DNA of 64,000 bases, taken from positions 34,813 through 98,812 of the forward strand of contig NZ_BDBI01000013.1 in NCBI RefSeq assembly GCF_001612905.1. Direction: 5' to 3'. Source of the DNA: Nocardia ignorata NBRC 108230. Lineage in GTDB: Bacteria > Actinomycetota > Actinomycetes > Mycobacteriales > Mycobacteriaceae. Under the pieces are notes generated by a model. It did no database searches, had not been told where the DNA came from, and saw nothing but the letters and a program-made list of their open reading frames with translations. A program made the translations under genes and the position numbers. How positions within the stretch are numbered: the first letter of the stretch is position 1; each line of letters opens with the position of its first letter. Shown here piece by piece: positions 1 to 8,799 of this stretch.

Positions 1-2327
1 GCCAGGGTGACGCCGGCATCGTCGACCACGTGGATGTGGCGCTGTATGTGATGACGCCGGAGTTCGGTGCCGCCTCCCAGCTCGAGAAGATCGACATGCT
101 CGACTACGCCGATGTGGTAGCGGTGAACAAGTACGAGCGCCGCGGCGCGGCCGACGCGGTGCGCGATGTGGCGCGCCAATTGATCCGCAACCGTGCGGAA
201 TTCGGTTCCGACCCGTCCGACATGCCCGTCTTCGGCACCAGCGCGGCGACTTTCGACGACGACGGTGTCACCGCGCTCTACCAGCATCTGCTCACCCGGC
301 TGACCGAGCACGGTCTCACGGTGGAGCCGGGCGCGCTGCCCCGGGTGGAGACGAAGGTGTCGACCAGGTTCGCCCAGCTCATCCCGCCGTCACGGGTGCG
401 CTACCTGGCCGAGATCGCCGAGACCGTGCGCGCCTACCACCAGGACACGGCACGGGAAGTTGCTGCGGCACAACGTGTTCAGCGGTTGCGTGCGGTACAC
501 GAGGAACTGCCCGACGACACCGCCGTCGGCGACCTGCTGGCGGCGGCCACCGGTGATCTGTCGCCCGCCTCGGCGGCCCTGCTGGGCGAATGGCCCGCGC
601 TGGCCGAAAGTTATCGGGGCGAGGAGCAGGTGGTGCGGGTACGCGACCGTGAGATCCGCACCCCGTTGCGGCGCGAATCGCTCTCCGGCACAAGCGTTCC
701 CCGGGTAGCACTGCCCCGCTACACCGACGCGGGCGAACTGTTGCGTTTCCTGCGCGAGGAGAACCTGCCGGGCCGATTCCCCTTCACCGCAGGCGTTTTC
801 CCGTTCAAGCGCGACAACGAGGACCCCACCCGCATGTTCGCGGGCGAGGGCGATCCGGCGCGCACGAACCGGCGCTTCAAGGCACTCAGTGCCCACACCG
901 AGGCCACTCGCCTCTCGACGGCCTTCGACTCGGTGACCCTTTACGGCCACGAACCTGCGCAACGGCCCGATATCTATGGCAAGGTCGGCACCTCGGGTGT
1001 CTCGGTGGCGACGATCGACGACATGCGCACCCTGTTCGACGGTTTCGACCTGTGTGAACCAACGACGTCGGTGTCGATGACCATCAACGGCCCGGCTCCG
1101 ACGATTCTGGCGTTCTTCCTCAACGCGGCGATCGACCAGGCGGTGCGACGCTTCACCGAATCCGAAGGCCGGGAACCGACGGAGCAGGAGGCCGCCGAGA
1201 TCAGGGCGCGCACGCTGTCCACCGTGCGCGGCACCGTGCAGGCCGACATCCTCAAGGAGGACCAGGGACAGAACACCTGCCTGTTCTCCACCGAGTTCAG
1301 TCTGCGGATGATGGCCGATGTGCAGGAGTGGTTCGTCCGCAACAATGTGCGCAATTTCTACTCGGTGTCCATCTCCGGCTATCACATCGCCGAGGCCGGT
1401 GCCAATCCGATCAGCCAGCTCGCCTTCACCCTGGCCAACGGATTCACCTACGTGGAAACCTATTTGGCGCGCGGACTGGCGATCGACGAATTCGCCCCGA
1501 ACCTGTCGTTCTTCTTCTCCAACGGGATGGACCCGGAGTATTCGGTCATCGGACGGGTGGCACGGCGCATCTGGGCCGTCGCCATGCGCGACCGGTACGG
1601 CGCGGGTGAACGCGCGCAGAAACTGAAGTACCACATCCAGACCTCCGGTCGTTCGCTGCACGCCCAGGAAATGCAGTTCAACGACATCCGCACCACCCTG
1701 CAGGCGCTGATCGCGGTCTACGACAATTGCAACAGCCTGCACACCAACGCTTTCGACGAAGCCGTCACCACACCCACCGAGGAATCGGTGCGCCGGGCGC
1801 TGGCGATTCAGCTCATCATCGCCAAGGAATGGGGGCTGGCGGTGAACGAGAATCCGCTGCAGGGCAGTTTCATCATCGACGAGCTCACCGACCTGGTCGA
1901 AGAGGCGGTGCTGCTGGAATTCGAGCGGATCAGTGAACGCGGCGGCGTGCTCGGCGCCATGGAGACCGGTTACCAGCGCGGCCGCATCCAGGACGAGTCG
2001 ATGCGCTACGAGCAGCGCAAACACGACGGAACGCTGCCGATCATCGGGGTGAACACCTTCCGCGGCCCCGAAAGCGAGGCCGCCGCGCCGACGGTGGAAT
2101 TGGCCCGCGCCACCGAGGACGAGAAACGGTCCCAGCTCGAGCGGGTGCAACAGTTCCGCGCCGAGCACGCCGAGGAATCCCATCGCGCGCTCGCCCGACT
2201 GGCCGAGGTCGCCCACACCGACGGCAATATTTTCGAGGTACTGATGGACGCGGCACGGGTATGCACTTTGCAGCAGGTCACCGATACCTTTTTCGCCGTC
2301 GGCGGACAGTATCGGCGGACCGTCTGA
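1..2327 (+). CDS. icmF: Isobutyryl-CoA mutase fused with its G-protein chaperone (IcmF), 5'-truncated
   Basis: This adenosylcobalamin-dependent acyl-CoA mutase interconverts isobutyryl-CoA and n-butyryl-CoA. The reading frame is open from the window edge, with the first full codon at position 3, so the N-terminal B12-binding domain and most of the G domain lie outside. The visible part starts in the G domain (DVALYVMTPEFGAASQLEKI, then the G4-like NKYE) and continues through the linker into the (beta/alpha)8 mutase domain (VGTSGVSVATIDDM, SMTINGPAPTILAFF). The GTPase-to-mutase order with no break separates it from free-standing methylmalonyl-CoA mutase subunits. In the family this links valine catabolism and short-chain acyl-CoA metabolism. 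The fit is very good; only the exact acyl specificity is inferred. Confidence 0.9.
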   Translation, partial: QGDAGIVDHVDVALYVMTPEFGAASQLEKIDMLDYADVVAVNKYERRGAADAVRDVARQLIRNRAEFGSDPSDMPVFGTSAATFDDDGVTALYQHLLTRLTEHGLTVEPGALPRVETKVSTRFAQLIPPSRVRYLAEIAETVRAYHQDTAREVAAAQRVQRLRAVHEELPDDTAVGDLLAAATGDLSPASAALLGEWPALAESYRGEEQVVRVRDREIRTPLRRESLSGTSVPRVALPRYTDAGELLRFLREENLPGRFPFTAGVFPFKRDNEDPTRMFAGEGDPARTNRRFKALSAHTEATRLSTAFDSVTLYGHEPAQRPDIYGKVGTSGVSVATIDDMRTLFDGFDLCEPTTSVSMTINGPAPTILAFFLNAAIDQAVRRFTESEGREPTEQEAAEIRARTLSTVRGTVQADILKEDQGQNTCLFSTEFSLRMMADVQEWFVRNNVRNFYSVSISGYHIAEAGANPISQLAFTLANGFTYVETYLARGLAIDEFAPNLSFFFSNGMDPEYSVIGRVARRIWAVAMRDRYGAGERAQKLKYHIQTSGRSLHAQEMQFNDIRTTLQALIAVYDNCNSLHTNAFDEAVTTPTEESVRRALAIQLIIAKEWGLAVNENPLQGSFIIDELTDLVEEAVLLEFERISERGGVLGAMETGYQRGRIQDESMRYEQRKHDGTLPIIGVNTFRGPESEAAAPTVELARATEDEKRSQLERVQQFRAEHAEESHRALARLAEVAHTDGNIFEVLMDAARVCTLQQVTDTFFAVGGQYRRTV

Positions 2328-2404
2328 GGCGACCGAATGCGACCATCGCCGCGGCCGACGTGTGACAATTCCCGGAGCAATGCCGGCGCGGCGATGGGAC
2401 GTAC

Positions 2405-3469
2405 ATGGATCTGACCGGGCTCGACATCATCGATGCGCATATCCACCAGTGGGATCCGCATACGACACCTCGGCTGTTCAGCAAGCACGCCAAGCTGCTG
2501 CGGTATGTGCCGCTGCCGGTCGACCTGGCCGCGAAATTGACCCCGCGCCGCGACCTCCAGTTCGTCGGCGATCCCACGGCCTACCTCGGCCCATATCTGC
2601 CCGCCGACTACCGCACCGACCAGGGCGGGGTCGCGGTGCGCGGCCTCGTGCACGTGGAGGCCGAGTGGACCGGCTCGGCGCCCGACGAGACGCGCTGGGT
2701 GGCCAGCCTGCCGTTCGGGGTCGATACACCCGCGCTCGCCGCGATCGTCGGCGCGGCCGACCCCGCCGCCACGGATCTCGGCCCCACGCTCGACGCGCAT
2801 CAGTCGGCCTCGCCGCTGCTGCGCGGGATCCGGGCCAACGTGGCCCACCATCCCGATGCGGGGGTGAAATCGTTCGCCGCGCACGACGGACTGCTCACCG
2901 CGCCCGCCTTCCTCGACGGTTTCGGTCAGCTCGCCGAGCGCGGGCTCAATTTCGACGCGTGGCTGTACTCGGGTCAGCTGCCGGAGGTGACGGCGCTGGC
3001 CGAACGCTTTCCCGAGGTGACGATCGTCCTCGACCACCTCGCCACCCCCGCGGGCGTCTTCGGGCCGGTCGGCAAACACACCGGCAGGACGGCGGGCGAG
3101 CGTCGCGACATCTTCGACCGCTGGCGCGACGACATCACCGATCTGGCCGCCCAGCCCAATGTGGTCGCCAAGGTGAGCGGGCTGATGATGCCGGTACTCG
3201 GCCACCCGGTCCCGCCGCGCGGGTTGTCGACCCAGGTGTCGGTGCTCGCCGACCGGCTGGGTCCGATGCTCGCGCACGCCCTGTCGGTGTTCGGCCCCGA
3301 CCGGCTGATCTGGGGCTCGAACTTTCCCGTCGACAAGCCGATCACCAGCCTCCCCGTGGCCGTCGACGCCGTCGCGACCGCACTCACCAAGGCCGGTGCG
3401 TCGACCGATGACCTGCGGAAGATATTCGGCGGTAATGCTGTTCGCGTTTACCGCATCGACCTGGGGTGA
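2405..3469 (+). CDS. Amidohydrolase family protein (TIM-barrel metal-dependent hydrolase)
   Basis: A protein of 354 residues, probably cytosolic. The N-terminus carries the metal-binding DAHIHQWDP motif typical of the Amidohydro_2 family (2-pyrone-4,6-dicarboxylate hydrolase and L-fuconolactonase relatives). LDHLATP near residue 205 and WGSNFPVDKP near residue 302 match the later metal-ligand and active-site strands of that fold. It starts with ATG 77 bp after icmF on the same strand; cotranscription is possible but not shown. Substrate cannot be predicted: relatives hydrolyse lactones or decarboxylate aromatic acids. Confidence 0.75.
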   Translation: MDLTGLDIIDAHIHQWDPHTTPRLFSKHAKLLRYVPLPVDLAAKLTPRRDLQFVGDPTAYLGPYLPADYRTDQGGVAVRGLVHVEAEWTGSAPDETRWVASLPFGVDTPALAAIVGAADPAATDLGPTLDAHQSASPLLRGIRANVAHHPDAGVKSFAAHDGLLTAPAFLDGFGQLAERGLNFDAWLYSGQLPEVTALAERFPEVTIVLDHLATPAGVFGPVGKHTGRTAGERRDIFDRWRDDITDLAAQPNVVAKVSGLMMPVLGHPVPPRGLSTQVSVLADRLGPMLAHALSVFGPDRLIWGSNFPVDKPITSLPVAVDAVATALTKAGASTDDLRKIFGGNAVRVYRIDLG

Positions 3470-3492
3470 CGGGTTTTGTCGGTGCCCCGGTT

Positions 3493-3498
3493 TAGCAT
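3493..3498 (+). promoter_or_regulatory. Putative leaderless -10 hexamer for the DUF3224 gene
   Basis: TAGCAT lies 6 nt before the ATG at 3505, with no purine-rich ribosome-binding site between. This is the spacing expected if transcription starts at the A of the start codon. Confidence 0.5.
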
Positions 3499-3504
3499 CA
3501 CGGA

Positions 3505-3912
3505 ATGAAGACGACCGGCACGTTCGAACTCACCGCCTTCGACCCGACCGATCTGCAGCCGCAACCGCCGATCAGCACCGGCCTACCGGTCGGCATCGCC
3601 CACATGACCAAGGTCTACGCGGGCGACATCACGGGCACCTCGGCGACGCTGTTCACCTCGGCGTTCGACATGTCGACGGGTGCGGGCACCTACATCGCCA
3701 TGGAGTCCTTCGAAGGCAGCCTGGCTGGCAGGTCGGGTGCGTTCAACTTCGTCCATTCCGCTACCACCGGCGGCACCGATCGGACCGACGAGTTCTTCCA
3801 CATCGTCCCCGGTAGCGGCACCGGCGAACTCACCGGCATCACCGGCACCGGCGCCCTCTACGTCGACACCACCGGCGGCCACCACATCTGGTTCGAGTAC
3901 GACCTGCCCTGA
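3505..3912 (+). CDS. DUF3224 domain-containing protein
   Basis: A protein of 135 residues resembling the DUF3224 family (calycin-like beta-barrel, function unknown). Supporting features are the N-terminal MKTTGTFELTAFDP, the central GTYIAMESFEGSLAGRSGAF stretch and the glycine-rich second half (GSGTGELTGITGTG) ending HHIWFEYDLP. There is no signal peptide or membrane segment. It is convergent with the SWIM/SNF2 pair and preceded by a leaderless-type promoter. No pathway context is visible. Confidence 0.75.
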   Translation: MKTTGTFELTAFDPTDLQPQPPISTGLPVGIAHMTKVYAGDITGTSATLFTSAFDMSTGAGTYIAMESFEGSLAGRSGAFNFVHSATTGGTDRTDEFFHIVPGSGTGELTGITGTGALYVDTTGGHHIWFEYDLP

Positions 3913-3957
3913 GGACGGTAATTCCGGTCGCGTCTCTCGCCGTGGCACCCGCTGAAC

Positions 3958-4707
3958 TCAGCCGTCGAATTCGGCGTAGAGGGAACGTAGTTCGCGGAGG
4001 CCGGTGGCGGCGGTCTGCTCGTCTTCGGCCGACATGCGCAGGGCACGGCGCAAGGCCATGGCGTCGAGGTCCTCGATGACGGGGTGGAATTCGATGCGTG
4101 GCAGGTCGGGGAGGGCGAGGTGGTCGCCGTAGGGGTCGTCGGAATCAGCGCTGCGAGTGGACCTTTCGACCCCACCGATGAGGGTGTCGAGGTCGAGTCC
4201 GCGCAGGGTGAGGATTTCACCCGGCTGCTCGTCGAGGCGTTCGGCGAGCAGGTAGCAGACGGCGGCCACATGCTTACACGGCCAGCCCATGTCCGGGCAG
4301 GTGCAGGAGAAGTCCAGTTCGGCGGCGGTGGTCGGCAGCAGGTGTGGTCCGAGCGCCGGTGGCAGCGCGCCCGAAGCGATTTCGGCGAGCATCCCGGGCG
4401 CTTCGCGGATCTCGGCCAGCAGCAGCTCGATCTCCTCCTCGCGCAGCGGCCGCACCGACAACACGGAGGTGAACGGGCTCGGCTGGCTGCCCTGCACCTC
4501 GGCGGTGACCGCACCGCGCTCCACGCGATAGTTCACCACCTGCCCGACCCGCGCGTAGGTACGGCCGCGCGAGAGCCTGCCCGCGTCGGCCACCTTCTCC
4601 ACCGCCTCGAGCAGCGACTTTCCCCACCACGTGCGACCGAAACCACCGCGCGCCTGCGCACCGCCGCGCACCGGCTTGCGCGGACCGAACTGACTGAAAT
4701 CGGCCAT
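3958..4707 (-). CDS. SWIM zinc-finger family protein
   Basis: A protein of 249 residues. The SWIM motif CxC...CxH is present as FSCTCPDMGWPCKHVAAVCY around residues 150-170. The N-terminal part (RTWWGKSLLEAVEK, GRTYARVGQVVNYRVERG) is the region usually seen in bacterial SWIM proteins paired with SNF2 helicases. Its ATG shares one base with the TGA of the upstream helicase (TGATG at 4705-4709), which indicates translational coupling. A DNA- or protein-binding partner role for the helicase is inferred; no biochemical function is assigned. Confidence 0.85.
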   Translation of the reverse strand: MADFSQFGPRKPVRGGAQARGGFGRTWWGKSLLEAVEKVADAGRLSRGRTYARVGQVVNYRVERGAVTAEVQGSQPSPFTSVLSVRPLREEEIELLLAEIREAPGMLAEIASGALPPALGPHLLPTTAAELDFSCTCPDMGWPCKHVAAVCYLLAERLDEQPGEILTLRGLDLDTLIGGVERSTRSADSDDPYGDHLALPDLPRIEFHPVIEDLDAMALRRALRMSAEDEQTAATGLRELRSLYAEFDG

Positions 4708-7499
4708 CAGTCACCCACCGCCTCGGCCCCGAGGGTGAACAGTTCACGCAACTCGTCGGTGCCGAGTTCGGTGATCCAGTTCTCCCCCGCCCCGACGGCC
4801 AGATCGGCCAATGCCTTCTTGCCGCTGATCATTTCGTCGATGCGCTCCTCGATGGTGTCGACGCAGACGAGTTTGCGCACCTGCACCGTGCGCTGCTGGC
4901 CGATGCGGAACGCGCGGTCGGTGGCCTGGTTCTCCACGGCTGGGTTCCACCAGCGGTCCAGGTGGATCACGTGATTGGCGGCGGTCAGGTTCAGCCCTGT
5001 CCCGCCCGCTTTGAGCGAGAGCAGCATCAACGGTGGGCCGCCCTCGGCTTGGAATCCGGTGACCATGTCGTCGCGACGCTGCTTGGTCACCCCGCCGTGC
5101 AGGAACGGGATGGGGGTGCCGAACCGTTCGGTGAGGAACGGCAGGATCAGGTCGCCGAACTCACGGAATTGGGTGAACAGCAGGGCCTTCTCGCCGTCGG
5201 CGAGGACGGCGTCGAGGATGTCCTCCACCAGAGCGAGCTTGCCCGAGCGATGCCCGCCGCGGCGCATGATGGGCGAGGCGTCGCCGAGGAAGTGCGCGGG
5301 ATGGTTGCAGACCTGCTTGAGCCTGGTCAGCGCGCCGAGCACCGCACCCTTGCGTGCCATGCCCTTGGCGTCTTCGAGCTTCTCCAGCATGTCGTCGACC
5401 ACGGCCTGATACAGCGCGGCCTGCTCGACGGTGAGGTTGGCGCGCACCGTCATCTCGAGTTTCTCTGGCAGATCGCTGATGACCGCCGGATCGGTTTTGA
5501 GCCTGCGCAGCACGAACGGTTCGGTGATGAGCCGCAACCGGTCGATGGCGTGCTGGTCGCGTTCGCGTTCGATGGGCACCGCGAAGCGGGCACGGAAGGA
5601 CTGCGGGCTGCCGAGCAGCTTGGGCATGGCGAAATCGAACAGGGCACGCAGTTCTTCCAGCCGGTTCTCCACCGGCGTTCCGGTGAGCGCCAGCCGATGC
5701 CGGGCCCGCAAGGCGCGGGCGGCCCGTGACTGCCTGGTGGTCGCGTTCTTGATGTGCTGGGCCTCGTCGAGAACCACCCGTTCCCAGTGCTGTTCACTCA
5801 GCAACGCCGCATCGCGCGCGAGCAGGGCATAGGTGGTGACGACCAGGTCCGCATCCGCGACCGCGGCGGCGAAATCCGCGCCCTTGCGCCGATCGGTCCC
5901 GTGGTGCACGAGGACGCGCAGGTCGGGTGCGAAACGTTCGGTTTCGCGCTGCCAGTTGCCGACCACCGACATGGGGCACACCAGCAGCGTCGGCCCTACC
6001 GGACCGACGGCCTCGCGTTCGTGCACGAGCAGCGCGAGTACCTGCACGGTCTTGCCGAGACCCATGTCGTCGGCCAGGATCGCGCCGCAATCGAGCCGGC
6101 TCATGGTGGCCAGCCAGCTCAGGCCGCGCTCCTGATAGGGGCGGAGCTGGGCTTTCAGACCGATCGGCACCGGAACGGGCTCGGGATTGCCGTGTCCGGT
6201 GAACAGTTCGGCCGCCCAGCCGTCGGCGGTGACCTCGGTGACCGGCACATTGTCGACCCGTTCGGCGGCGAGTTCGCCGATCATGTCGGCCAGGGTGATC
6301 GGGGTGTCGTCGGCGTGCAGCGCCACGTACCGGGCGGCGGCCGCCAGCGCGCGGTGGTCGGCCTGCACCCATTCGCCGCGCAGCTGGACGAGATCGGATT
6401 TGCTGCGCACCAGCCGTTCCATCTCGGCCGGGGTGAGCACCATGTCCCCGAGCGCCAATTCCCAACGGTAGGAGAGCAATCCGCTCAGGCCGACGGTGGA
6501 TTCGGCGGCGGCCGGGCTGCTCACCCGCAGGCGCATGCTCGGCTCGGCGATGTTCCAGGCGCGCGGCAGCAGCAGGCGAATCCCGGCCTCCTGTAGCGCA
6601 TGCGCGCCGTGGGCGACCAGGTCGGCGACCACCTGGGTCGGGAGCAGGAGGTCGAGGCCGCGCGGGTCGGTCGGCAGGTCACGCAGGCGCGGGTAGGCTT
6701 TGCGGGCTTGGCCCAGCTTCTCGGCGGCGGTGCGTACCAGGACCGGATCATCGTCGAGCACAACAGGTTTCGGTGCGTCGTCGACCGGACGCAGACACAC
6801 CTGCAGTCGCCACAGCGCCACCGAGTCGTCGTCGGTGGTGAATTCGCCGTCGGGTTCGCACAGGCGAAGGACCAGCTCGGGTTCGTCGGCGGCGTACCCC
6901 TCGCGCCACTGCGACAGTGTTTCGGCCAGCCGGTAGGAGCCCTCGTCGAGCGGGGTGTCGCTCATCAGCGCCGCCAGCAGCGGGTGCGTCATCGAACGGT
7001 GGCTCAGGTATTCGCGGGCGATCGGGTCGGTGAGTTCGGTGACCAGGTCCTCGAGCACCCCGGCGGGCGACCCGGCCACCCGCAGCGCGGCGGGCATGGC
7101 CGTGGCCAGCTCGGCGAGCCACGCCCGCTGCCGTTGCCCGCCGACCAGCCGCCACCGCACCCACCACTGCCCGTCGGCGCGATCCACCTGCGGCACCACC
7201 CGACCGGCCCGCACCCAGCGCTCGATGCCACGGGCGACGTGCGCGAGGAAACGCAGGTCGCCGGAGATGTGCTCGCGGGGCAGCCTGCTGCGCAGCACGA
7301 CGGCGGCCGTCGGCGGCGCGAGCGCGTGCGCGCGGACCTCGGCCCGACCCGGTGCGCCCGCCTCGTCGACGACGAGCACCTCGGCGCGGTGCCGGAACCG
7401 CGCGCGCTCGAGAATGTCGCCGAGCACCGAACCCACCGCAACGGGCTGCCCGTCGTGCCACAGCAGCAGGCCCGAACCGGGGGACCACAGACCGTGCAG
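4707..7499 (-). CDS. SNF2-family DEAD/DEAH-box helicase-like ATPase
   Basis: A large SNF2/Rad54-like ATPase of about 930 residues. Residues before about 450 hold a family-specific N-terminal region. The helicase core has Walker A ILADDMGLGKT, motif II DEAQHIKN, a TGTPVENR motif III region, and a second lobe with FLHGGVTKQRRDDM, AGGTGLNLTAANHVI and a final RAFRIGQQRTVQVRKLV. Homologues start near MLHGLWSPGSG, so ATG 7499 is chosen; the frame also opens at GTG 7571 and ATG 7508. It is the first gene of a two-gene operon with the SWIM protein and overlaps it by one base. The likely role is ATP-driven remodelling of DNA-protein complexes. Confidence 0.9.
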   Translation of the reverse strand: MHGLWSPGSGLLLWHDGQPVAVGSVLGDILERARFRHRAEVLVVDEAGAPGRAEVRAHALAPPTAAVVLRSRLPREHISGDLRFLAHVARGIERWVRAGRVVPQVDRADGQWWVRWRLVGGQRQRAWLAELATAMPAALRVAGSPAGVLEDLVTELTDPIAREYLSHRSMTHPLLAALMSDTPLDEGSYRLAETLSQWREGYAADEPELVLRLCEPDGEFTTDDDSVALWRLQVCLRPVDDAPKPVVLDDDPVLVRTAAEKLGQARKAYPRLRDLPTDPRGLDLLLPTQVVADLVAHGAHALQEAGIRLLLPRAWNIAEPSMRLRVSSPAAAESTVGLSGLLSYRWELALGDMVLTPAEMERLVRSKSDLVQLRGEWVQADHRALAAAARYVALHADDTPITLADMIGELAAERVDNVPVTEVTADGWAAELFTGHGNPEPVPVPIGLKAQLRPYQERGLSWLATMSRLDCGAILADDMGLGKTVQVLALLVHEREAVGPVGPTLLVCPMSVVGNWQRETERFAPDLRVLVHHGTDRRKGADFAAAVADADLVVTTYALLARDAALLSEQHWERVVLDEAQHIKNATTRQSRAARALRARHRLALTGTPVENRLEELRALFDFAMPKLLGSPQSFRARFAVPIERERDQHAIDRLRLITEPFVLRRLKTDPAVISDLPEKLEMTVRANLTVEQAALYQAVVDDMLEKLEDAKGMARKGAVLGALTRLKQVCNHPAHFLGDASPIMRRGGHRSGKLALVEDILDAVLADGEKALLFTQFREFGDLILPFLTERFGTPIPFLHGGVTKQRRDDMVTGFQAEGGPPLMLLSLKAGGTGLNLTAANHVIHLDRWWNPAVENQATDRAFRIGQQRTVQVRKLVCVDTIEERIDEMISGKKALADLAVGAGENWITELGTDELRELFTLGAEAVGD

Positions 7500-7698
7500 C
7501 ATGGTTGCCATCCAAGCAGGAGCCACCGACACCCCGCGCTCGGCCATCGCTCTGGATTTCTGGGCTCCCACGGAACATACTTGGATATTCCCTGGTCACG
7601 GCCGGAAGATCACCGGCGACAACTGCATACTCACCCAGGCGAACCGGCCACGAACCGGCTCGGCCGATGAACCCCCTGAATGCGTGCGGAGGGCAGCG

Positions 7699-8061
7699 AT
7701 GACGATTCTGCTCCAGGTTCTCGAGCAGAGCTACACCCCCACCACCCCGTGGGAGCGGCGCAAGTTCACGTTCGTCGATGCCGGGAAGATCGTCGGCATG
7801 CGCCTGGACGGTCAGTCCGGCGTATGGATCGATCTGTCCCGGCCCGGTGAATCCCAGCGGCTGGCCCACACGGCCGACCCGCGCGATTCCATCACCTTCC
7901 TGCTCACCGTGTTCGCCAAGATCGCCGAGTGCGAGGACCGGGGTGGTTCGTGGTTGATCGGCCACGACGGCACCCACATCTCCTCGATCGCGGCCACCCG
8001 GTTCCCACCACATGCCGCCGAGCTCGCGGCCGACGACATCCTGGCCCGCGCCTGGTTGTAG
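7699..8061 (+). CDS. Hypothetical protein, 120 residues
   Basis: Begins MTILLQVLEQSYTP with GGAGGG a short distance upstream (7688-7693). The product is small and soluble-looking, with no signal peptide or membrane segment. Mid-sequence features are ERRKFTFVDAGKIVGMRLDG and GGSWLIGHDGTHISSIAAT. It is divergent from the helicase gene, with about 200 bp between the two preferred starts. I do not recognise the family. The codon pattern, a plausible ribosome-binding site and the absence of a better overlapping frame support it as real. Confidence 0.6.
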   Translation: MTILLQVLEQSYTPTTPWERRKFTFVDAGKIVGMRLDGQSGVWIDLSRPGESQRLAHTADPRDSITFLLTVFAKIAECEDRGGSWLIGHDGTHISSIAATRFPPHAAELAADDILARAWL

Positions 8062-8088
8062 TACGGCGAAGTTGTCGGTGGGGTCGGC

Positions 8089-8094
8089 TACAAC
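8089..8094 (+). promoter_or_regulatory. Putative leaderless -10 hexamer for the HNH lipoprotein gene
   Basis: TACAAC sits exactly 6 nt before ATG 8101. The 15-nt context TACAACCTGTGNATG recurs before the NCS2 permease at 15325. Confidence 0.55.
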
Positions 8095-8100
8095 CTGTGC

Positions 8101-8784
8101 ATGGGGAGACTCGCGTGGCTGGTCCTGCTGGTGCTCGCGTGCGCGGGTTGCGGGGTGCTGGCGCCCGAACCGATCGCGCCCGCGCCGGGTAGTCCGACGC
8201 GGGCAGAGGTGAGCGCGCTGCTCGATCAGGTGCACGTGATCGATGCACGACCGCACCCCGGCGGGTACGAACGCGGCTGCAAGGCCGGGCAGGGTTGTGT
8301 GTTCGGTCCGGCCTGGTCCGACGACACCGACGCACCCGGCGGTCACGACGGCTGCGACACCCGCAACAACGTGCTGGCCGCCCAGCTACGCGATGTGGTT
8401 CGCCGGGGTCGCTGCGTGGTCGTGGAGGGCGTGCTCACCGACCCCTACACCGGCACCGACATCGCTTTCCGCAAGTCCGACGGCGGCGACATCCAGATCG
8501 ACCACGTCTATCCGCTCGCCGCCGCCTGGGACATGGGCGCCCACGCCTGGCCACCGGAACGCCGTCTGCGCTTCGCCAACGACGTCGCCGTCAACCTGCT
8601 GGCCACCAGCAAGGCGACCAATCAGTCCAAAGGCGACGACACGCCGGGCGAATGGCTGCCACCCGCCCGGCCCAACCACTGCTTCTACGCCGCCAAGTAC
8701 CTCACCGTCGCCGTCGCCTACGACTTACCGATCACCGCCGCCGACAACGCCGCCCTCCACGACATCGCCCGCATGTGTCCTTGA
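8101..8784 (+). CDS. Secreted HNH endonuclease-like lipoprotein (DUF1524/GmrSD-C type)
   Basis: A protein of 227 residues. The N-terminus MGRLAWLVLLVLACAGCG is a lipoprotein signal with lipobox LACAGC, so the product should be exported and lipid-anchored. The mature part has the DUF1524 HNH signature IQIDHVYPLAAAWDMGA followed by NDVAVNLLATSKATNQSKG and DTPGEWLPP. Two cysteine pairs (GCKAGQGC and DGC near 87, later RC and NHC) suit an extracytoplasmic fold. Nuclease activity at the cell surface is inferred from the family; a role in DNA uptake, nutrient scavenging or competition cannot be separated from sequence. It converges with the sulfurtransferase gene 15 bp away. Confidence 0.8.
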   Translation: MGRLAWLVLLVLACAGCGVLAPEPIAPAPGSPTRAEVSALLDQVHVIDARPHPGGYERGCKAGQGCVFGPAWSDDTDAPGGHDGCDTRNNVLAAQLRDVVRRGRCVVVEGVLTDPYTGTDIAFRKSDGGDIQIDHVYPLAAAWDMGAHAWPPERRLRFANDVAVNLLATSKATNQSKGDDTPGEWLPPARPNHCFYAAKYLTVAVAYDLPITAADNAALHDIARMCP

Positions 8785-8799
8785 TGGATGCCGACGCTG

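Noticed and set aside
390..2216. Long antisense reading frame (608 residues) opposite icmF
   Set aside because: High-GC shadow frame of a well-matched gene; product composition is Gly/Arg/His-rich with no domain.
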